Assembly: GCA_903863035.1 (NCBI GenBank)
Contig: CAIPAT010000221.1
Coordinates: 1-47,990, forward strand
DNA from: an uncultured Lentisphaeria bacterium
Lineage (GTDB): Bacteria > Verrucomicrobiota > Lentisphaeria > Victivallales > Victivallaceae
DNA length: 47,990 nt
Direction: 5' to 3'
A program made the position numbers and the translations under genes. The notes beneath the pieces were generated by a model. The model did no database searches and was not told the DNA's origin. It saw nothing but the letters and a program-made list of their open reading frames with translations. Below are positions 19,842 to 28,052 of this stretch, one piece after another; position 1 is the stretch's first letter, and each line of letters starts with the position of its first letter.

Positions 19842-20657
19842 CTAGACTCCGATTGTTTGAGCGAGTTCCGTGTCTTCAAAAAATATTTCTTCTTTGATAT
19901 TCCTGCTTAATTCTGATATGGCGAAAGCGTCTAGATTGATCAGTTCAATTGTTCCGGTCATGGACTCGGCCACCGCCGACATATTTTCAGTCCAGCAACC
20001 GCAATTCGCATAAAGATAACCGTCAATCATGCGTAGTTCAGGCGTGTGGATGTGACCGCAGATGATTCCATCAACTTTGCGGCTTTTGGCCTCGGCAACC
20101 ACAAGGTGCTCGAAATTATTGATGAATTTAACCACGTTCTTTACCTTGGTCTTCAGGTAACGCGACAGAGACCAGTCATAGCCGAACAGCATAAGCACCC
20201 GGTTGACAAGCCGGCTGAGCAGTAGCGCCATGTCATAACAGCGGTCGCCAAGAGTATAAAGAAACATGAGTTTTTCATTAAGCACCCCGTCAAACTTATC
20301 CCCATGCAGGAGCAGCAGACGGCGAGAATCAAGAGTTATATGAATATCTTCCTTGCGAATTTTGATTCCTGCAAAATCAAATCCGGCCATATCCCGCAGG
20401 TCTTTGTCATGATTGCCCGGAATATATATTACTTCTACTCCTTTTTTAACCATTTTGAAAATTCGCCGGATAAGTGCGTTATGGTCAGGATCCCAGTAGA
20501 ATTTGCGTTTGAGCGCGCTTACATCAATAATGTCGCCGAGTAAAACAATTTTTTCAGCTTCCACAGCTTTCAGAAATTCATTCAGGCACCGGCTCCGGCT
20601 GACTTTCGAGCCCATGTGCACATCACTGATAAACAAAGTCCTGTATTTCGTTTTCAT
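19842..20657 (-). CDS. LpxH-like UDP-2,3-diacylglucosamine diphosphatase
   Basis: Calcineurin-like metallophosphoesterase of about 271 residues. The metal-binding motifs appear in order: SDVHMGS, LGDIID, IPGNHDKD, LLLHGDKFD and CGHIHTPE. The spacing and the sequence around YWDPDHNALIRRIF match the group annotated as UDP-2,3-diacylglucosamine diphosphatases, which remove UMP in lipid A synthesis. This implies a Gram-negative envelope, but substrate specificity is not proved by motifs. I start at ATG 20657 (MKTKYRTLFISDVH), where homologues usually begin. ATG 20729 or TTG 20747 would add a basic extension. It stands alone, with its stop just after a hairpin-bearing small unit on the other strand. 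Confidence 0.75.
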   Translation of the reverse strand: MKTKYRTLFISDVHMGSKVSRSRCLNEFLKAVEAEKIVLLGDIIDVSALKRKFYWDPDHNALIRRIFKMVKKGVEVIYIPGNHDKDLRDMAGFDFAGIKIRKEDIHITLDSRRLLLLHGDKFDGVLNEKLMFLYTLGDRCYDMALLLSRLVNRVLMLFGYDWSLSRYLKTKVKNVVKFINNFEHLVVAEAKSRKVDGIICGHIHTPELRMIDGYLYANCGCWTENMSAVAESMTGTIELINLDAFAISELSRNIKEEIFFEDTELAQTIGV

Positions 20658-20747
20658 TAATTCGCTTTTGCATCCTTTGCCGGTTGCGTAACTTTTTTCC
20701 TTTTGGTTTGTTGAGTAACGTTTCTTCATAAATAAAGAATATACCAA

Positions 20748-21479
20748 TTATGTAAGAACAGCGTTGCTGACAGATTAGCTTTTCGTTAATTTTCAGATAT
20801 TGTATTTTGATTGGCTTGAGACGTTGGATAATATACTCTACACGGCTGAAATTTTAAAAATAGACGAGCAGGATTGTGGATTGTTTTTTTCGATCCTATT
20901 GACTGGCGATATATATTACCTGAAAATGAGGATAGTAAAACAGCCGCAAGACGCTCGTGCCGAAATTGCGATCTTTCGAGTGGGAGTGCTGATAATATAA
21001 TGAGCAGGCCTGTTTTCTGTGCGACAGGTTTCATTGGATGGCTTGCCCCCCTCTGGAGTCTAGCGACTGCGGGACTGTGTCAACCGTTTTTCGATTCCGG
21101 TTTCGACGGAGCGTAACTCTTCTATAAAGTCTTTTGTCAAGTCAGGTCCGCTATTTTCTGGTTTTTTTCTTAAAACTTACTTTTTAGAGTAAAAGTTCCA
21201 GAAAAAAACATGAAGCGTTGCTGAACGACAGATGAACATTATTCTATCGCGCACCCTTCGACGTTTGGATTCGCACTATTCGATGCCCCGGTATCGGCAG
21301 CCTCTCTGAATACGAACCAACTCTCAGAATCTTCGTAATCTATGTTAAATTTTCAGCCGTGTAAAGTATAAATGTCAAGCTGCTGAAGGTTTAAAGAAAA
21401 TTATATTTGATTTTTGTATAAATGACGTTATTTTGTCTCTTATCTTTTATATTATTAATCAGGAATGTAAAGATTAATT
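20748..21479. other. 732-bp gap without a recognisable gene
   Basis: Both strands contain only short, composition-poor frames, none with a clear ribosome-binding site. There is a hairpin CCTGT/ACAGG near 21011-21030 and an isolated GGTTTCGACGG at 21099-21109. The segment may contain decayed sequence or an unrecognised RNA. Near 21460 AGGAATG gives the next gene its ribosome-binding site. Confidence 0.3.
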
Positions 21480-21824
21480 ATGGCACGGATAACAAAAAGA
21501 TTAATTATACTTATATTTTGTCTGGCATGGGGCATCGCCGCAATGTTGTTTTTTGTTTACGCGCCATCGGTGACAGATCCTAACAGTCTGCTGATGAGAT
21601 TAGCCGAAATATCCTGCAACTGCACATTTAAAATATCTTCAATGACTGAATCCATGACAGGGTGCGGTAATGCCGCGCTGACATATTTCTTCATATATCA
21701 AATTGGTATTTATCTTTTGCTGGGCTGGGGAATCGCCGTGGCTATTTTTCCGACCACGAAAACTAAACCGAAACTCGAGTTGAATGCTGAGATAGCGACT
21801 GCGCCAGCTACTAAAAGTGAATAA
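21480..21824 (+). CDS. small two-helix membrane protein of unknown function
   Basis: 114 residues with hydrophobic helices at about 8-28 and 68-92, the second containing FFIYQIGIYLLLGWGIAVAIF. Between them is a segment with three Cys (CNC and TGCG). The C-terminus is polar (KTKPKLELNAEIATAPATKSE). I do not recognise a family. It precedes a glycosyltransferase by 32 bp on the same strand and may be co-transcribed with it. Confidence 0.6.
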   Translation: MARITKRLIILIFCLAWGIAAMLFFVYAPSVTDPNSLLMRLAEISCNCTFKISSMTESMTGCGNAALTYFFIYQIGIYLLLGWGIAVAIFPTTKTKPKLELNAEIATAPATKSE

Positions 21825-21856
21825 ACAGCCTTGCTTCGCAATAAGGAACTCCGGTC

Positions 21857-22573
21857 ATGCTTGATTATTCTGTCATTATTCCAGCCTATAATGAAGAACT
21901 GCATCTGCCGGATACTTTGCAGAACTTGCAAAAAGCGATGACCGCCGTGAAGCCCATGCTCGGCGAAATCATTGTTGTTGACAACAATTCCACTGACCGT
22001 ACTGCTGAAATTGCCATGAACGCAGGGGCGCGAGTCGTTTTTGAAGCACATAACCAGATTTCCCGCGCCAGAAATTGCGGAGGCAGGGCCGCAAGCAGTT
22101 CCAATCTGATTTTTCTAGATGCCGATACCAGAATCAGTCCGGAGATTTTGCGCAAATCATTGCAAATGCTGCTGTCCGGTAAATATTACGGAGGCGGAAT
22201 CAAAATCGGATTCCCGGATGATGCGCCGCTGCTTATCAAAATGTTCACTAAATTATGGAACAGTCATGCCGGCATCAGAAAATGGGTTGCCGGATGCTAT
22301 ATTTTCTGCCGAAAAGATGCTTTCGATGATATCGGCGGGTTCAGGGAAGACGTTTATGCCGCTGAAGAGATTTATTTCGCTAAAAGTATGGCAAGATGGG
22401 GCAGGAAAAAGCAATTGGATTTCGGTTATATCAGCACCGAATTTATTCAAACTTCGCCGAGAAAAATAGATGAACACTCTGTAGTTAAACTACTGGCAAT
22501 CATGCTTATGCTCGGAATGTTTCCCTGCCTGCAAAAATCCAAACGCATGTGTAAAATCTGGTATAACCGGTAA
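21857..22573 (+). CDS. family 2 glycosyltransferase
   Basis: A 238-residue GT-A fold enzyme. The N-terminus LDYSVIIPAYNEELHLPDTL is the classic GT2 opening, EIIVVDNNSTDRTAEIA binds the nucleotide, and LIFLDADTRIS holds the metal-binding DxD. GGFREDVYAAEEIYFAKSMARWGRK is the usual acceptor-side ED motif. A weakly hydrophobic stretch near the C-terminus (LLAIMLMLGMFP) may attach it to the membrane. Donor and acceptor cannot be read from the sequence. It has an upstream small membrane protein as its only neighbour on this strand. Confidence 0.88.
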   Translation: MLDYSVIIPAYNEELHLPDTLQNLQKAMTAVKPMLGEIIVVDNNSTDRTAEIAMNAGARVVFEAHNQISRARNCGGRAASSSNLIFLDADTRISPEILRKSLQMLLSGKYYGGGIKIGFPDDAPLLIKMFTKLWNSHAGIRKWVAGCYIFCRKDAFDDIGGFREDVYAAEEIYFAKSMARWGRKKQLDFGYISTEFIQTSPRKIDEHSVVKLLAIMLMLGMFPCLQKSKRMCKIWYNR

Positions 22574-22613
22574 ACTGCCGCAACAACAATTTACCGGTAC
22601 TGAATGGAATCAA

Positions 22614-23348
22614 TCAACGGTGTCCGCCACCGCCATGTCCGCCGCCGCCATGCCCGCTGCCACCATGTCCGCCGCCGCTATGCTGCAGTCCGCCGTTAGG
22701 CCGATTTTCAAAAGAATGTCCATTATTGCGGAGTGGTGATCGGTATTGCTGCGCTGGTCTGCGCTGCAGATTATGCTTGTAGGGATAATAGTGGCCGCCG
22801 TGCCAAATTCCATGATGATTGTAATAATGCGCCGGGCAGTAGTGTCCGTTGGAATAGGCCCAGTGATTGTTCCAATACCAGTGATGCCAGTAGTTGTATG
22901 GATAACAGTTGCCGTTCCAGTTTACCCATTGCGGGGTGCCGCCATATGCAACTTGAGTATCATAGGGAATGGAATCGCCGGGGTTTATGGTAATAGTATT
23001 CTCAGGGGTCTGAGCGACATTGTCGGCATTGGTCAAGGCCTGCTGCGGAATGTAATCGCCGGGTGATGCGTTATCCTGCAGGGCAGATCCCTGATTGGTC
23101 TGAAGCTGTTGTTGAAAAGCCGCCGCTTTCATCGGATCGTAACCGAAAGAGGTAGCTTCGACCAGCGGCATATCCATAAAATCCGCCCAGCCGGCCGCTC
23201 CGTTGCAGATAAAAGTAATGCCGATCGGAGTTGTCTTGGTAACCTCGATGTTGTTGAATGTGACCCCGTTGTTCAAAACCAGATCGGCGGAATAAGACAC
23301 GAACGGACACATCATCAGGGCGGTCAGCAGCACAAATATTTTATTCAT
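22614..23348 (-). CDS. exported His/Gly/Tyr-rich protein
   Basis: A 244-residue protein with a signal peptide (MNKIFVLLTALMMCPFVSYS, cleavage before AD). After it comes a short beta-type domain (LVLNNGVTFNNIEVTKTTPIG), like the small modules found in many Verrucomicrobia and Lentisphaerae exported proteins. The middle is Gln/Asn-rich, and the last 110 residues are loaded with His, Tyr, Trp and Asn (YNYWHHWYWNNHW, HYYNHHGIWHGGHYY). The end is a GGGHGG repeat. Metal binding or surface adhesion are guesses from composition. ATG 23348 is preferred over 23360 because GGGAT is well placed before it and the signal peptide then starts normally. Confidence 0.7.
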   Translation of the reverse strand: MNKIFVLLTALMMCPFVSYSADLVLNNGVTFNNIEVTKTTPIGITFICNGAAGWADFMDMPLVEATSFGYDPMKAAAFQQQLQTNQGSALQDNASPGDYIPQQALTNADNVAQTPENTITINPGDSIPYDTQVAYGGTPQWVNWNGNCYPYNYWHHWYWNNHWAYSNGHYCPAHYYNHHGIWHGGHYYPYKHNLQRRPAQQYRSPLRNNGHSFENRPNGGLQHSGGGHGGSGHGGGGHGGGGHR

Positions 23349-23661
23349 GATACATCCCATTGATTATTGATTATTGACTGGGAAACTTGATATAAAATAC
23401 AAGCGGGAATTTTTTTTTCAAATTTGGAATTGAATTCCGAATGTTTATAATAGCTCAGCAAGCTTTGGAGTGCGGCGCTCCCGTGCCGCTTTTGATTAAG
23501 GATAAGATCCCAACAGCGGGGGAGAGATATAAAAAATAATATGTCGCTCCCTATTATATGGATTTTTTTTAGCTATTAATATTTAACTTATTTTTAGCTG
23601 TTTTCTGAATTTATGTTTCCTATTCTGACTTCTGCCTCCTCTGTCTTTTAAACCTGATCTG
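23349..23661. other. 313-bp AT-rich gap
   Basis: It holds the upstream region of the His-rich protein gene, with a tandem AATCAATAATCAAT run, and a small hairpin GCGGC/GCCGC followed by TTTT near 23475-23500 on the plus strand. No gene ends there on that strand, so I do not call it a terminator. Confidence 0.3.
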
Positions 23662-24336
23662 TCACTCGTCATCCGTGTTATCATATTCAGGAAGCTTGAT
23701 TTTCGTGTTTTCAGCATAAATCCGGCTGAATTCATTAAAGGCTTTGCTGTAACGTTCAAGATTGTGGCGGCTGAAACTTTTCTTGGAATAATCGCGGTAA
23801 CGGGTTATCTGGGAGCGGGAAATTGTCTGGAGTTCCGAAACACACTGGGCGATGCTCATTTCGCTTTCCCCGAAGATTTCATCGGTCTTCCGCAACTGGA
23901 CGGTAATGTCGTTGCCGATGAACTCACTCAGCATATCTTCTTCTTTAAACAGCGACAGCTCATGTTCGACCAGGTCATTCGCCGCCTGTACCGTATTTTT
24001 CAACACAGCCAGATAGCGCATGAACTTAGTTTCTTTAAAGCCTTTATCGTCCTGGTAAAGCGCGGTAACGATTGCGTCAGTATCGCAAATGGCGATTTCC
24101 AGCATGGATACCGCCTTCAGGTAAATATCCTTGCGTTCCTGATCGCGGTTGGCGAAAAGATTGTTTCCTAGCAGTTGCTCGGCCCGGTCATAAGCGGCGT
24201 CCCTGCGCCCCATCAACGGCGGGATATTCATCAAAACCAGATAATCGGCGCTTTGCCGCCTGGTTCTGACCGGTGTCATCTGCCGTATGGTCTTTTTTAC
24301 TCTGGCCAGTACTTCGGTATGAAATCGCGGATTCAA
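23662..24336 (-). CDS. helical protein of unknown function
   Basis: A 224-residue soluble protein predicted to be almost all helix, with no signal peptide, membrane segment or recognisable motif. Charged helices such as RYLAVLKNTVQAANDLVEHELSL and a basic, Tyr/Ser/Arg-rich stretch (SRSQITRYRDYSKKSFSRHN) could support binding to a partner or nucleic acid, but this is speculative. The normal codon pattern over the full length argues for a real gene. It is transcribed alone, with gaps of more than 300 bp on both sides. Confidence 0.6.
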   Translation of the reverse strand: MNPRFHTEVLARVKKTIRQMTPVRTRRQSADYLVLMNIPPLMGRRDAAYDRAEQLLGNNLFANRDQERKDIYLKAVSMLEIAICDTDAIVTALYQDDKGFKETKFMRYLAVLKNTVQAANDLVEHELSLFKEEDMLSEFIGNDITVQLRKTDEIFGESEMSIAQCVSELQTISRSQITRYRDYSKKSFSRHNLERYSKAFNEFSRIYAENTKIKLPEYDNTDDE

Positions 24337-24730
24337 GGTATTCTGCCTCCGGCTGTTTTCAGGTTAAAATACTTCACACTTCTTAAAATAAGTTTTGTTC
24401 TCAATTTTTGCAAACCGTTTTACAGGGAATGACTAAGATTGGCTGTTCATAGTTTTAGCCAGGGAGCACCGCGATAGTATAGAATTACCCACTCATTTTA
24501 AGAAATAACCAGAATTTCGGATAGATGAGTTACATTGCGGATTAGATTTGTTCATTCCGTCTGACGGACGATATTAAAGGAACGGAAAAATACGAACGCA
24601 AGAAACCAGCAGCTAAGCGGTTGCTATCATTTGGATTTTGATTTACCTGCAAGTTGCTTGACTGCAAAGCCGGACATCAGGAAAAATTCATTAAGAACAT
24701 GTCTGAATCCCTTGTCCACCGTTAAAAGAG
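24337..24730. other. gap without a recognisable gene
   Basis: No frame of convincing length or composition is seen on either strand. A small palindrome CCGTCTGACGG lies near 24560. The right end is occupied by the cupin gene's terminator. Confidence 0.3.
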
Positions 24731-24768
24731 AAAGCACCTGCAATTTGTGTCCGGTTTGCAGGTGCTTT
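24731..24768 (-). terminator. intrinsic terminator of the cupin gene
   Basis: AAAGCACCTGCAA (24731-24743) and TTGCAGGTGCTTT (24756-24768) form a 13-bp perfect stem with a 12-base loop. On the minus strand it is followed by CTCTTTT. It lies 12 bp beyond the cupin stop codon. Confidence 0.8.
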
Positions 24769-24779
24769 ATATTGTGTTG

Positions 24780-25124
24780 TTATACTGCTTTCAACATGGT
24801 CAACAACATTTTGAATTTGGTTACGGCTTTTACAGCGTGCGGGATATTGGCTGGCATGATAATCAGATCGCCGGCTCGCAGATAATGTGATTGTCCGTTG
24901 ATTTTTATATCAGCTTCGCCGTCAATGACTTGCACGATAGCGTCAAATGGAGCTGAGTGTTCGCTCAGCCCCTGACCATCATCGAACGCGAAGACGGTTA
25001 AAGTCCCGCTGGCGTTTTCTACGATAGTCCGGCTGACGATGGCGTTTTCGCCATATTCCGTGAGGCCGGCAAGCGTCAACTTGACGCCTTTTTCCGAATT
25101 GTCCTTGTTACATCCGCATTTCAT
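24780..25124 (-). CDS. small cupin-domain protein
   Basis: A 114-residue single-domain cupin. The two motifs are recognisable: SEHSAPFDAIVQVIDGEADIKING and the second, LRAGDLIIMPANIPHAVKA. The N-terminus has CGCNK, possibly a metal-binding start. Such stand-alone cupins often bind Fe, Ni or Mn, but the substrate is unknown. AAGGAG is well placed. It lies downstream of the ferredoxin-like and Rrf2 genes on the same strand, separated by 136 bp, so it probably belongs to a redox-related group. Confidence 0.8.
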   Translation of the reverse strand: MKCGCNKDNSEKGVKLTLAGLTEYGENAIVSRTIVENASGTLTVFAFDDGQGLSEHSAPFDAIVQVIDGEADIKINGQSHYLRAGDLIIMPANIPHAVKAVTKFKMLLTMLKAV

Positions 25125-25260
25125 TATTATTCTCCTTGTTTAACACTTATTTTATAACTTGAAGTTGTGGTAAATTCCTTCTTTTTGAACAGTCGCTGTC
25201 TTATTCTTACAGACTTCTGAATCATCAATTCTCTATCTTGTCTCCTGAATTCCGGTTTTA

Positions 25261-25983
25261 TCATTTTATACTTCCATCTACGCCGATAATAATTTGTTTT
25301 AACTCAATATCTTTGCCGGAAGATTTCAGCGCCAGTTCCGCCAGCCGGACGATACCGCCGCAGCATGGCACTTCCATTCTGGCGGCGGTCAGGCTTCTGA
25401 TATCATTCTCTTTAAGTATCTCGGTTAATTTCTCCAGATAATTGCCCGTATCATCAAGTTTCGGACAGGCGATGATTATTTTTCTGCCTTTCAACAGTTT
25501 CTCCTGAAAGTCTGCATAGGCGATGGACACACAGTCGGCCGCCAGCAGCAGGTCAGCACCGTTCCAGTATGGCGCCTGAACGGGGACCAGGTGCAATTGA
25601 ACCGGCCATTGTCTTAATTCAGAGGGGGTAGGGTAGGGGTGGCCGGAACTTTTGGCGCTGCTGCCGACAGCCTTTTCATTTATTGAGAAAGCCGCCATGC
25701 CCGGACAGCCTTGATGCTGGTGTTTCGGGCGCGACTGCGGTTGTTGTTCTGTAAGATGTTTTTTTACAGCGGCTTCATCGAATTCCGCCGCGTCACGTTC
25801 TTCAATAGTAATGGCTCCCTGCGGACATTCGCCCAGGCAGGCACCCAGTCCGTCACAATATGAATCTGTAATCAGTTCCGCTTTGCCGTTTATCAGTTTA
25901 ATTGCTCCTTCGGCACAAGCGCTTACGCATAGTCCGCAACCATTGCATTTTTCTTGGTCAATTTTAACGATATTTCTTTTCAT
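25261..25983 (-). CDS. two-[4Fe-4S] ferredoxin-like protein with extra C-terminal domain
   Basis: 240 residues. The N-terminal 60 residues are a bacterial ferredoxin: CNGCGLCVSACAEGAI and CDGLGACLGECPQGAI provide ligands for two clusters. The second Cys set is unusual in spacing (CDGLGACLGEC). The remaining part, about 120-240, contains LLLAADCVSIAYADFQEKLLKGRKIIIACPKLD and EVPCCGGIVRLAELAL, a domain seen in anaerobes beside electron-transfer genes, with conserved Cys that may bind another centre. It is probably a cytoplasmic electron carrier or redox sensor. Its stop to start spacing with the Rrf2 gene upstream is 5 bp, so they form an operon. Confidence 0.8.
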   Translation of the reverse strand: MKRNIVKIDQEKCNGCGLCVSACAEGAIKLINGKAELITDSYCDGLGACLGECPQGAITIEERDAAEFDEAAVKKHLTEQQPQSRPKHQHQGCPGMAAFSINEKAVGSSAKSSGHPYPTPSELRQWPVQLHLVPVQAPYWNGADLLLAADCVSIAYADFQEKLLKGRKIIIACPKLDDTGNYLEKLTEILKENDIRSLTAARMEVPCCGGIVRLAELALKSSGKDIELKQIIIGVDGSIK

Positions 25984-25988
25984 CTTAT

Positions 25989-26402
25989 TTATTTCCCATT
26001 TATGAGGTTAGCGAGCGTTTTAGTTTCAAGAAACATTCTTACCTGTACATTTATGCTTTCTATAAAATTTCCGAGTAAACACTTTTTCCCATCGCAGGAT
26101 TGATGATCAAAGAAACAATTGCTGCATTTGAATACGCCGTCAACGGCTTCGTAGATGTCCAGCAACCTTATATTTTCCGGTTTGGCTTTGATCACAAAAC
26201 CGCCGCCGGGTCCCCGCGCCGAATCCACAATTCCGGCTTTGACCAGACGCTGCATTACCTTAGCCAAATGTGCTTCCGAAGCCTTTAAAGCGCTGGCGAT
26301 TGAAGAAGTGGTTGTCTTGCTCTCCGCTTTCTTGCCGGCAATAATCACACAAGCATGAATCGCCAGCGCAACAGCCTCAGATATTTTTAAAATACTGCTC
26401 AT
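25989..26402 (-). CDS. Rrf2-family regulator, probably Fe-S or redox sensing
   Basis: A 137-residue winged-helix protein. The N-terminus MSSILKISEAVALAIHACVII and the winged helix with SSIASALKASEAHLAKVMQRLVKAG and SARGPGGGFVIKAKPENIRLLDIYEAVDG are typical Rrf2 features. Three to four Cys follow (KCSNCFFDHQSCDGKKC), the usual place for an Fe-S cluster in IscR/NsrR-type members. ATG 26402 is chosen because CGGAG precedes it; the earlier in-frame TTG is six bases upstream. It leads an operon with the ferredoxin-like gene. A GTAC-N4-ATAC palindrome 35-46 bp upstream is the likely operator. Confidence 0.88.
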   Translation of the reverse strand: MSSILKISEAVALAIHACVIIAGKKAESKTTTSSIASALKASEAHLAKVMQRLVKAGIVDSARGPGGGFVIKAKPENIRLLDIYEAVDGVFKCSNCFFDHQSCDGKKCLLGNFIESINVQVRMFLETKTLANLINGK

Positions 26403-26436
26403 TATCAAACTCCGATATTTTTAATTAGGTAATGTA

Positions 26437-26448
26437 GTACTATAATAC
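26437..26448. promoter_or_regulatory. likely Rrf2 operator
   Basis: GTACTATAATAC matches the pattern GTAY-N4-ATAC shared with the site before cooS (45910-45921). It sits 35-46 bp upstream of the Rrf2 gene, in the promoter region. Confidence 0.4.
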
Positions 26449-26576
26449 TGTTATTTGTGCAAGATGTCAACTCCCTTCTGAAAAAAAAACGCAAAAAGAC
26501 GAATTTATTGTTAAAGGCGGATTCAAGGGACATCTGCTTATTGACAAAAGTGGAGTTATCATTGATTTGGCTTCAC

Positions 26577-26640
26577 GACAGTACCGCCCAAAGTCCAGTA
26601 AATGTCAAAAAGTCGGACTATTTCTCCAAAATATCAATGC
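26577..26640 (+). mobile_element. terminal segment of a truncated insertion sequence
   Basis: The first 64 bases are the same as the left end of the 132-bp element at 19497, apart from two substitutions. They begin with GACAGTACCGCCCAAAGTC. Here the sequence continues into a transposase frame rather than the other half of the miniature element. I could not find the matching right-hand end downstream to 27242, so the right side is lost. Confidence 0.75.
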
Positions 26641-26952
26641 CGGATGGCAACAGAATTGCCACTATTTTTTCACGTATTTCCTGTTTTATGCGCCAAAGGT
26701 TTGCTGATTGGCGATGGAAAGTCGTCCGGTATCCGAGCCCTGGAAAATAATGAAGCCAGTGATTTTTGAAATAGCTGCAGATTTTCTTTTCCTGGTCAAA
26801 GCCAAGTGATTCACCAACGATTTCCATAGTAATAACCCCCGCATCCGAAAGTTTCGGAGCGGAACCGCGTTGACGGATGCCATTTTTACAACTTTTTTAA
26901 CCATTTCATCTAACAGACAGTAAACATTGATGATAAATTCTTCAGTGAGCAT
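26618..26952 (-). pseudogene. broken transposase of the IS that gave rise to the miniature elements
   Basis: The frame from ATG 26952 reads MLTEEFIINVYCLLDEMVKK. After about 25 codons it must shift frame to continue as SAPKLSDAGVITMEIVGESL, FDQEKKICSYFKNHWLHYFP and RTTFHRQSANLWRIKQEI. This is the N-terminal part of IS982-like or related DDE_Tnp_1 transposases. The catalytic core is missing: after REKIVAILLPS the frame jumps to GIDILEK-stop, which is encoded by the terminal segment shared with the miniature elements. So this copy has one frameshift and a large internal deletion. It cannot be active, but it identifies the family that mobilised the 132-bp copies. Confidence 0.75.
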
Positions 26953-27242
26953 GATTGATAATCCTTTAAATTAGACATGATTATCCAATTTAAAGAATTA
27001 TGTTGCCATAATATGGTAAATTCATGCTCAAATTTAAAATTATAATCGCTTTTTCGTTAAAAAATAACTTGCACACGGCGTGAATAATCCAGGCGGGGAC
27101 TGCGGTGGCTATCGTGCCGGATATTCCGGAAATATAAATATCCTTGGATAATTCCTTGCTGGAAAATTTTTTAAAGCAAGATATATTCACATTATGTTAT
27201 TTAAGAGTGAGGCGAAACGGTATTTGAAAAAGGAATTATTGA
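26953..27242. other. AT-rich intergenic stretch before the Tad-like operon
   Basis: It holds a 9-bp inverted repeat CTTTAAATT/AATTTAAAG (26964-26972 and 26987-26995) and the region upstream of cpaB, with AAAAAGGAAT as its ribosome-binding site. A 66-codon minus-strand frame here shows no recognisable features and is not called. Confidence 0.35.
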
Positions 27243-28028
27243 ATGAGACAGAAAATGTTGCTTCTGGCCGCAGTTTTCTTTGGAATACTGGCATTTGTTC
27301 TAACTTATCAGCAACTTCAATCGGAAAAAGAGAAGATCCGCGGGGAAGCAGAATTTGTTTATGTCATTAAGCTGACTCGCGATATTGCGGAGAATGAAGA
27401 GATTCATGAAGCTGATATTGCCCGCGAGAAAGTCAAACGGTTCCGCGGCACCCAGTCCATCTCCCGCGAAATTCCGTGGGATAAGAATATGATGATCGTC
27501 GGCAGAAAAATGGAGTCATTCAAACCTAAAGGCGAGTTCCTGCAATGGGATGATTTGAAGCCTGCTTCGAGGAAATTCACCGGCATTACCGGCAAAGTAC
27601 GCCCCGGTTTCCGGGCAGTTTCAATCCCGGTTGACAGCACATCCTCAGTTACCAATCTGGTGAATCCGGATGACCGTGTAGATATTGTCGCCACCTTTCG
27701 CTTTCCGGAAATGCGCAGCGACCAGTCCATGGATACCATTACCATGACCATCCTCCAAAATGTCAAAGTGCTGGCGACCGGCACCAACTGGGGAGTCGGT
27801 GATGCGATGCAGCAGCAGCGCGGTTACAGTACGGTAACCCTGGAACTGACTCCCAAAGAAGTGGAAATGATTATTTTTGCCAGTCAAAAGGGACGGCTGT
27901 CGCTCAGTCTGCGCAATTATGAAGAGACCAAATTTGAAAAGAATCTCCAGAGCGTAGACTTCAAATTCCTGGAAAAGAACATTATGCAGTATAATCAGGA
28001 ACGTGAAAATCAGCAGAAAAACCGCTGA
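27243..28028 (+). CDS. cpaB: CpaB/RcpC-like Flp pilus assembly protein
   Basis: A 261-residue protein with one N-terminal membrane helix (residues 5-22) and a periplasmic SAF-like domain (IKLTRDIAENEEIHEADIAREKVKR), followed by the CpaB core (PGFRAVSIPVDSTSSVTNLVNPDDRVDIVATF and LELTPKEVEMIIFASQKGRLSLSLRN). In Tad systems CpaB lies in the periplasm and supports the outer-membrane secretin. It is the first gene of a seven-gene unit. No secretin gene (CpaC) follows it, which is unusual. Confidence 0.85.
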   Translation: MRQKMLLLAAVFFGILAFVLTYQQLQSEKEKIRGEAEFVYVIKLTRDIAENEEIHEADIAREKVKRFRGTQSISREIPWDKNMMIVGRKMESFKPKGEFLQWDDLKPASRKFTGITGKVRPGFRAVSIPVDSTSSVTNLVNPDDRVDIVATFRFPEMRSDQSMDTITMTILQNVKVLATGTNWGVGDAMQQQRGYSTVTLELTPKEVEMIIFASQKGRLSLSLRNYEETKFEKNLQSVDFKFLEKNIMQYNQERENQQKNR

Positions 28029-28052
28029 CGCCTAAACGCGTAAGGATAAATC

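Noticed and set aside
20786..21034. 82-codon minus-strand frame in the gap before 21480
   Set aside because: No ribosome-binding site, no recognisable domain and a low-quality codon pattern, so it is likely chance.
21099..21109. GGTTTCGACGG, resembling the conserved 5' part of tmRNA
   Set aside because: There is no matching tRNA-like 3' end with the T arm and CCA within about 400 bases, and no frame ending in a tag peptide such as ALAA before a stop.
21142..21153. GTCAGGTCCG, a word also found in bacterial SRP RNA
   Set aside because: The following GGAAGGAAGCAGC motif is missing and the flanks do not form the required hairpin.
22614..22690. GCCGCC-rich short repeats as a possible CRISPR or tandem array
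   Set aside because: They encode the GGGHGG tail of the exported protein and have no spacer structure. No CRISPR array was seen in the window.
23475..23500. Hairpin GCGGC/GCCGC followed by TTTT
   Set aside because: The stem has only five pairs and no plus-strand gene ends before it, so it is not called a terminator.
26457..26750. 97-codon plus-strand frame
   Set aside because: It runs over the inverted repeat end and antisense to the transposase remnant, and has no protein-like features.
26990..27190. 66-codon minus-strand frame upstream of cpaB
   Set aside because: Hydrophobic composition only, no ribosome-binding site or family resemblance; probably decayed sequence.
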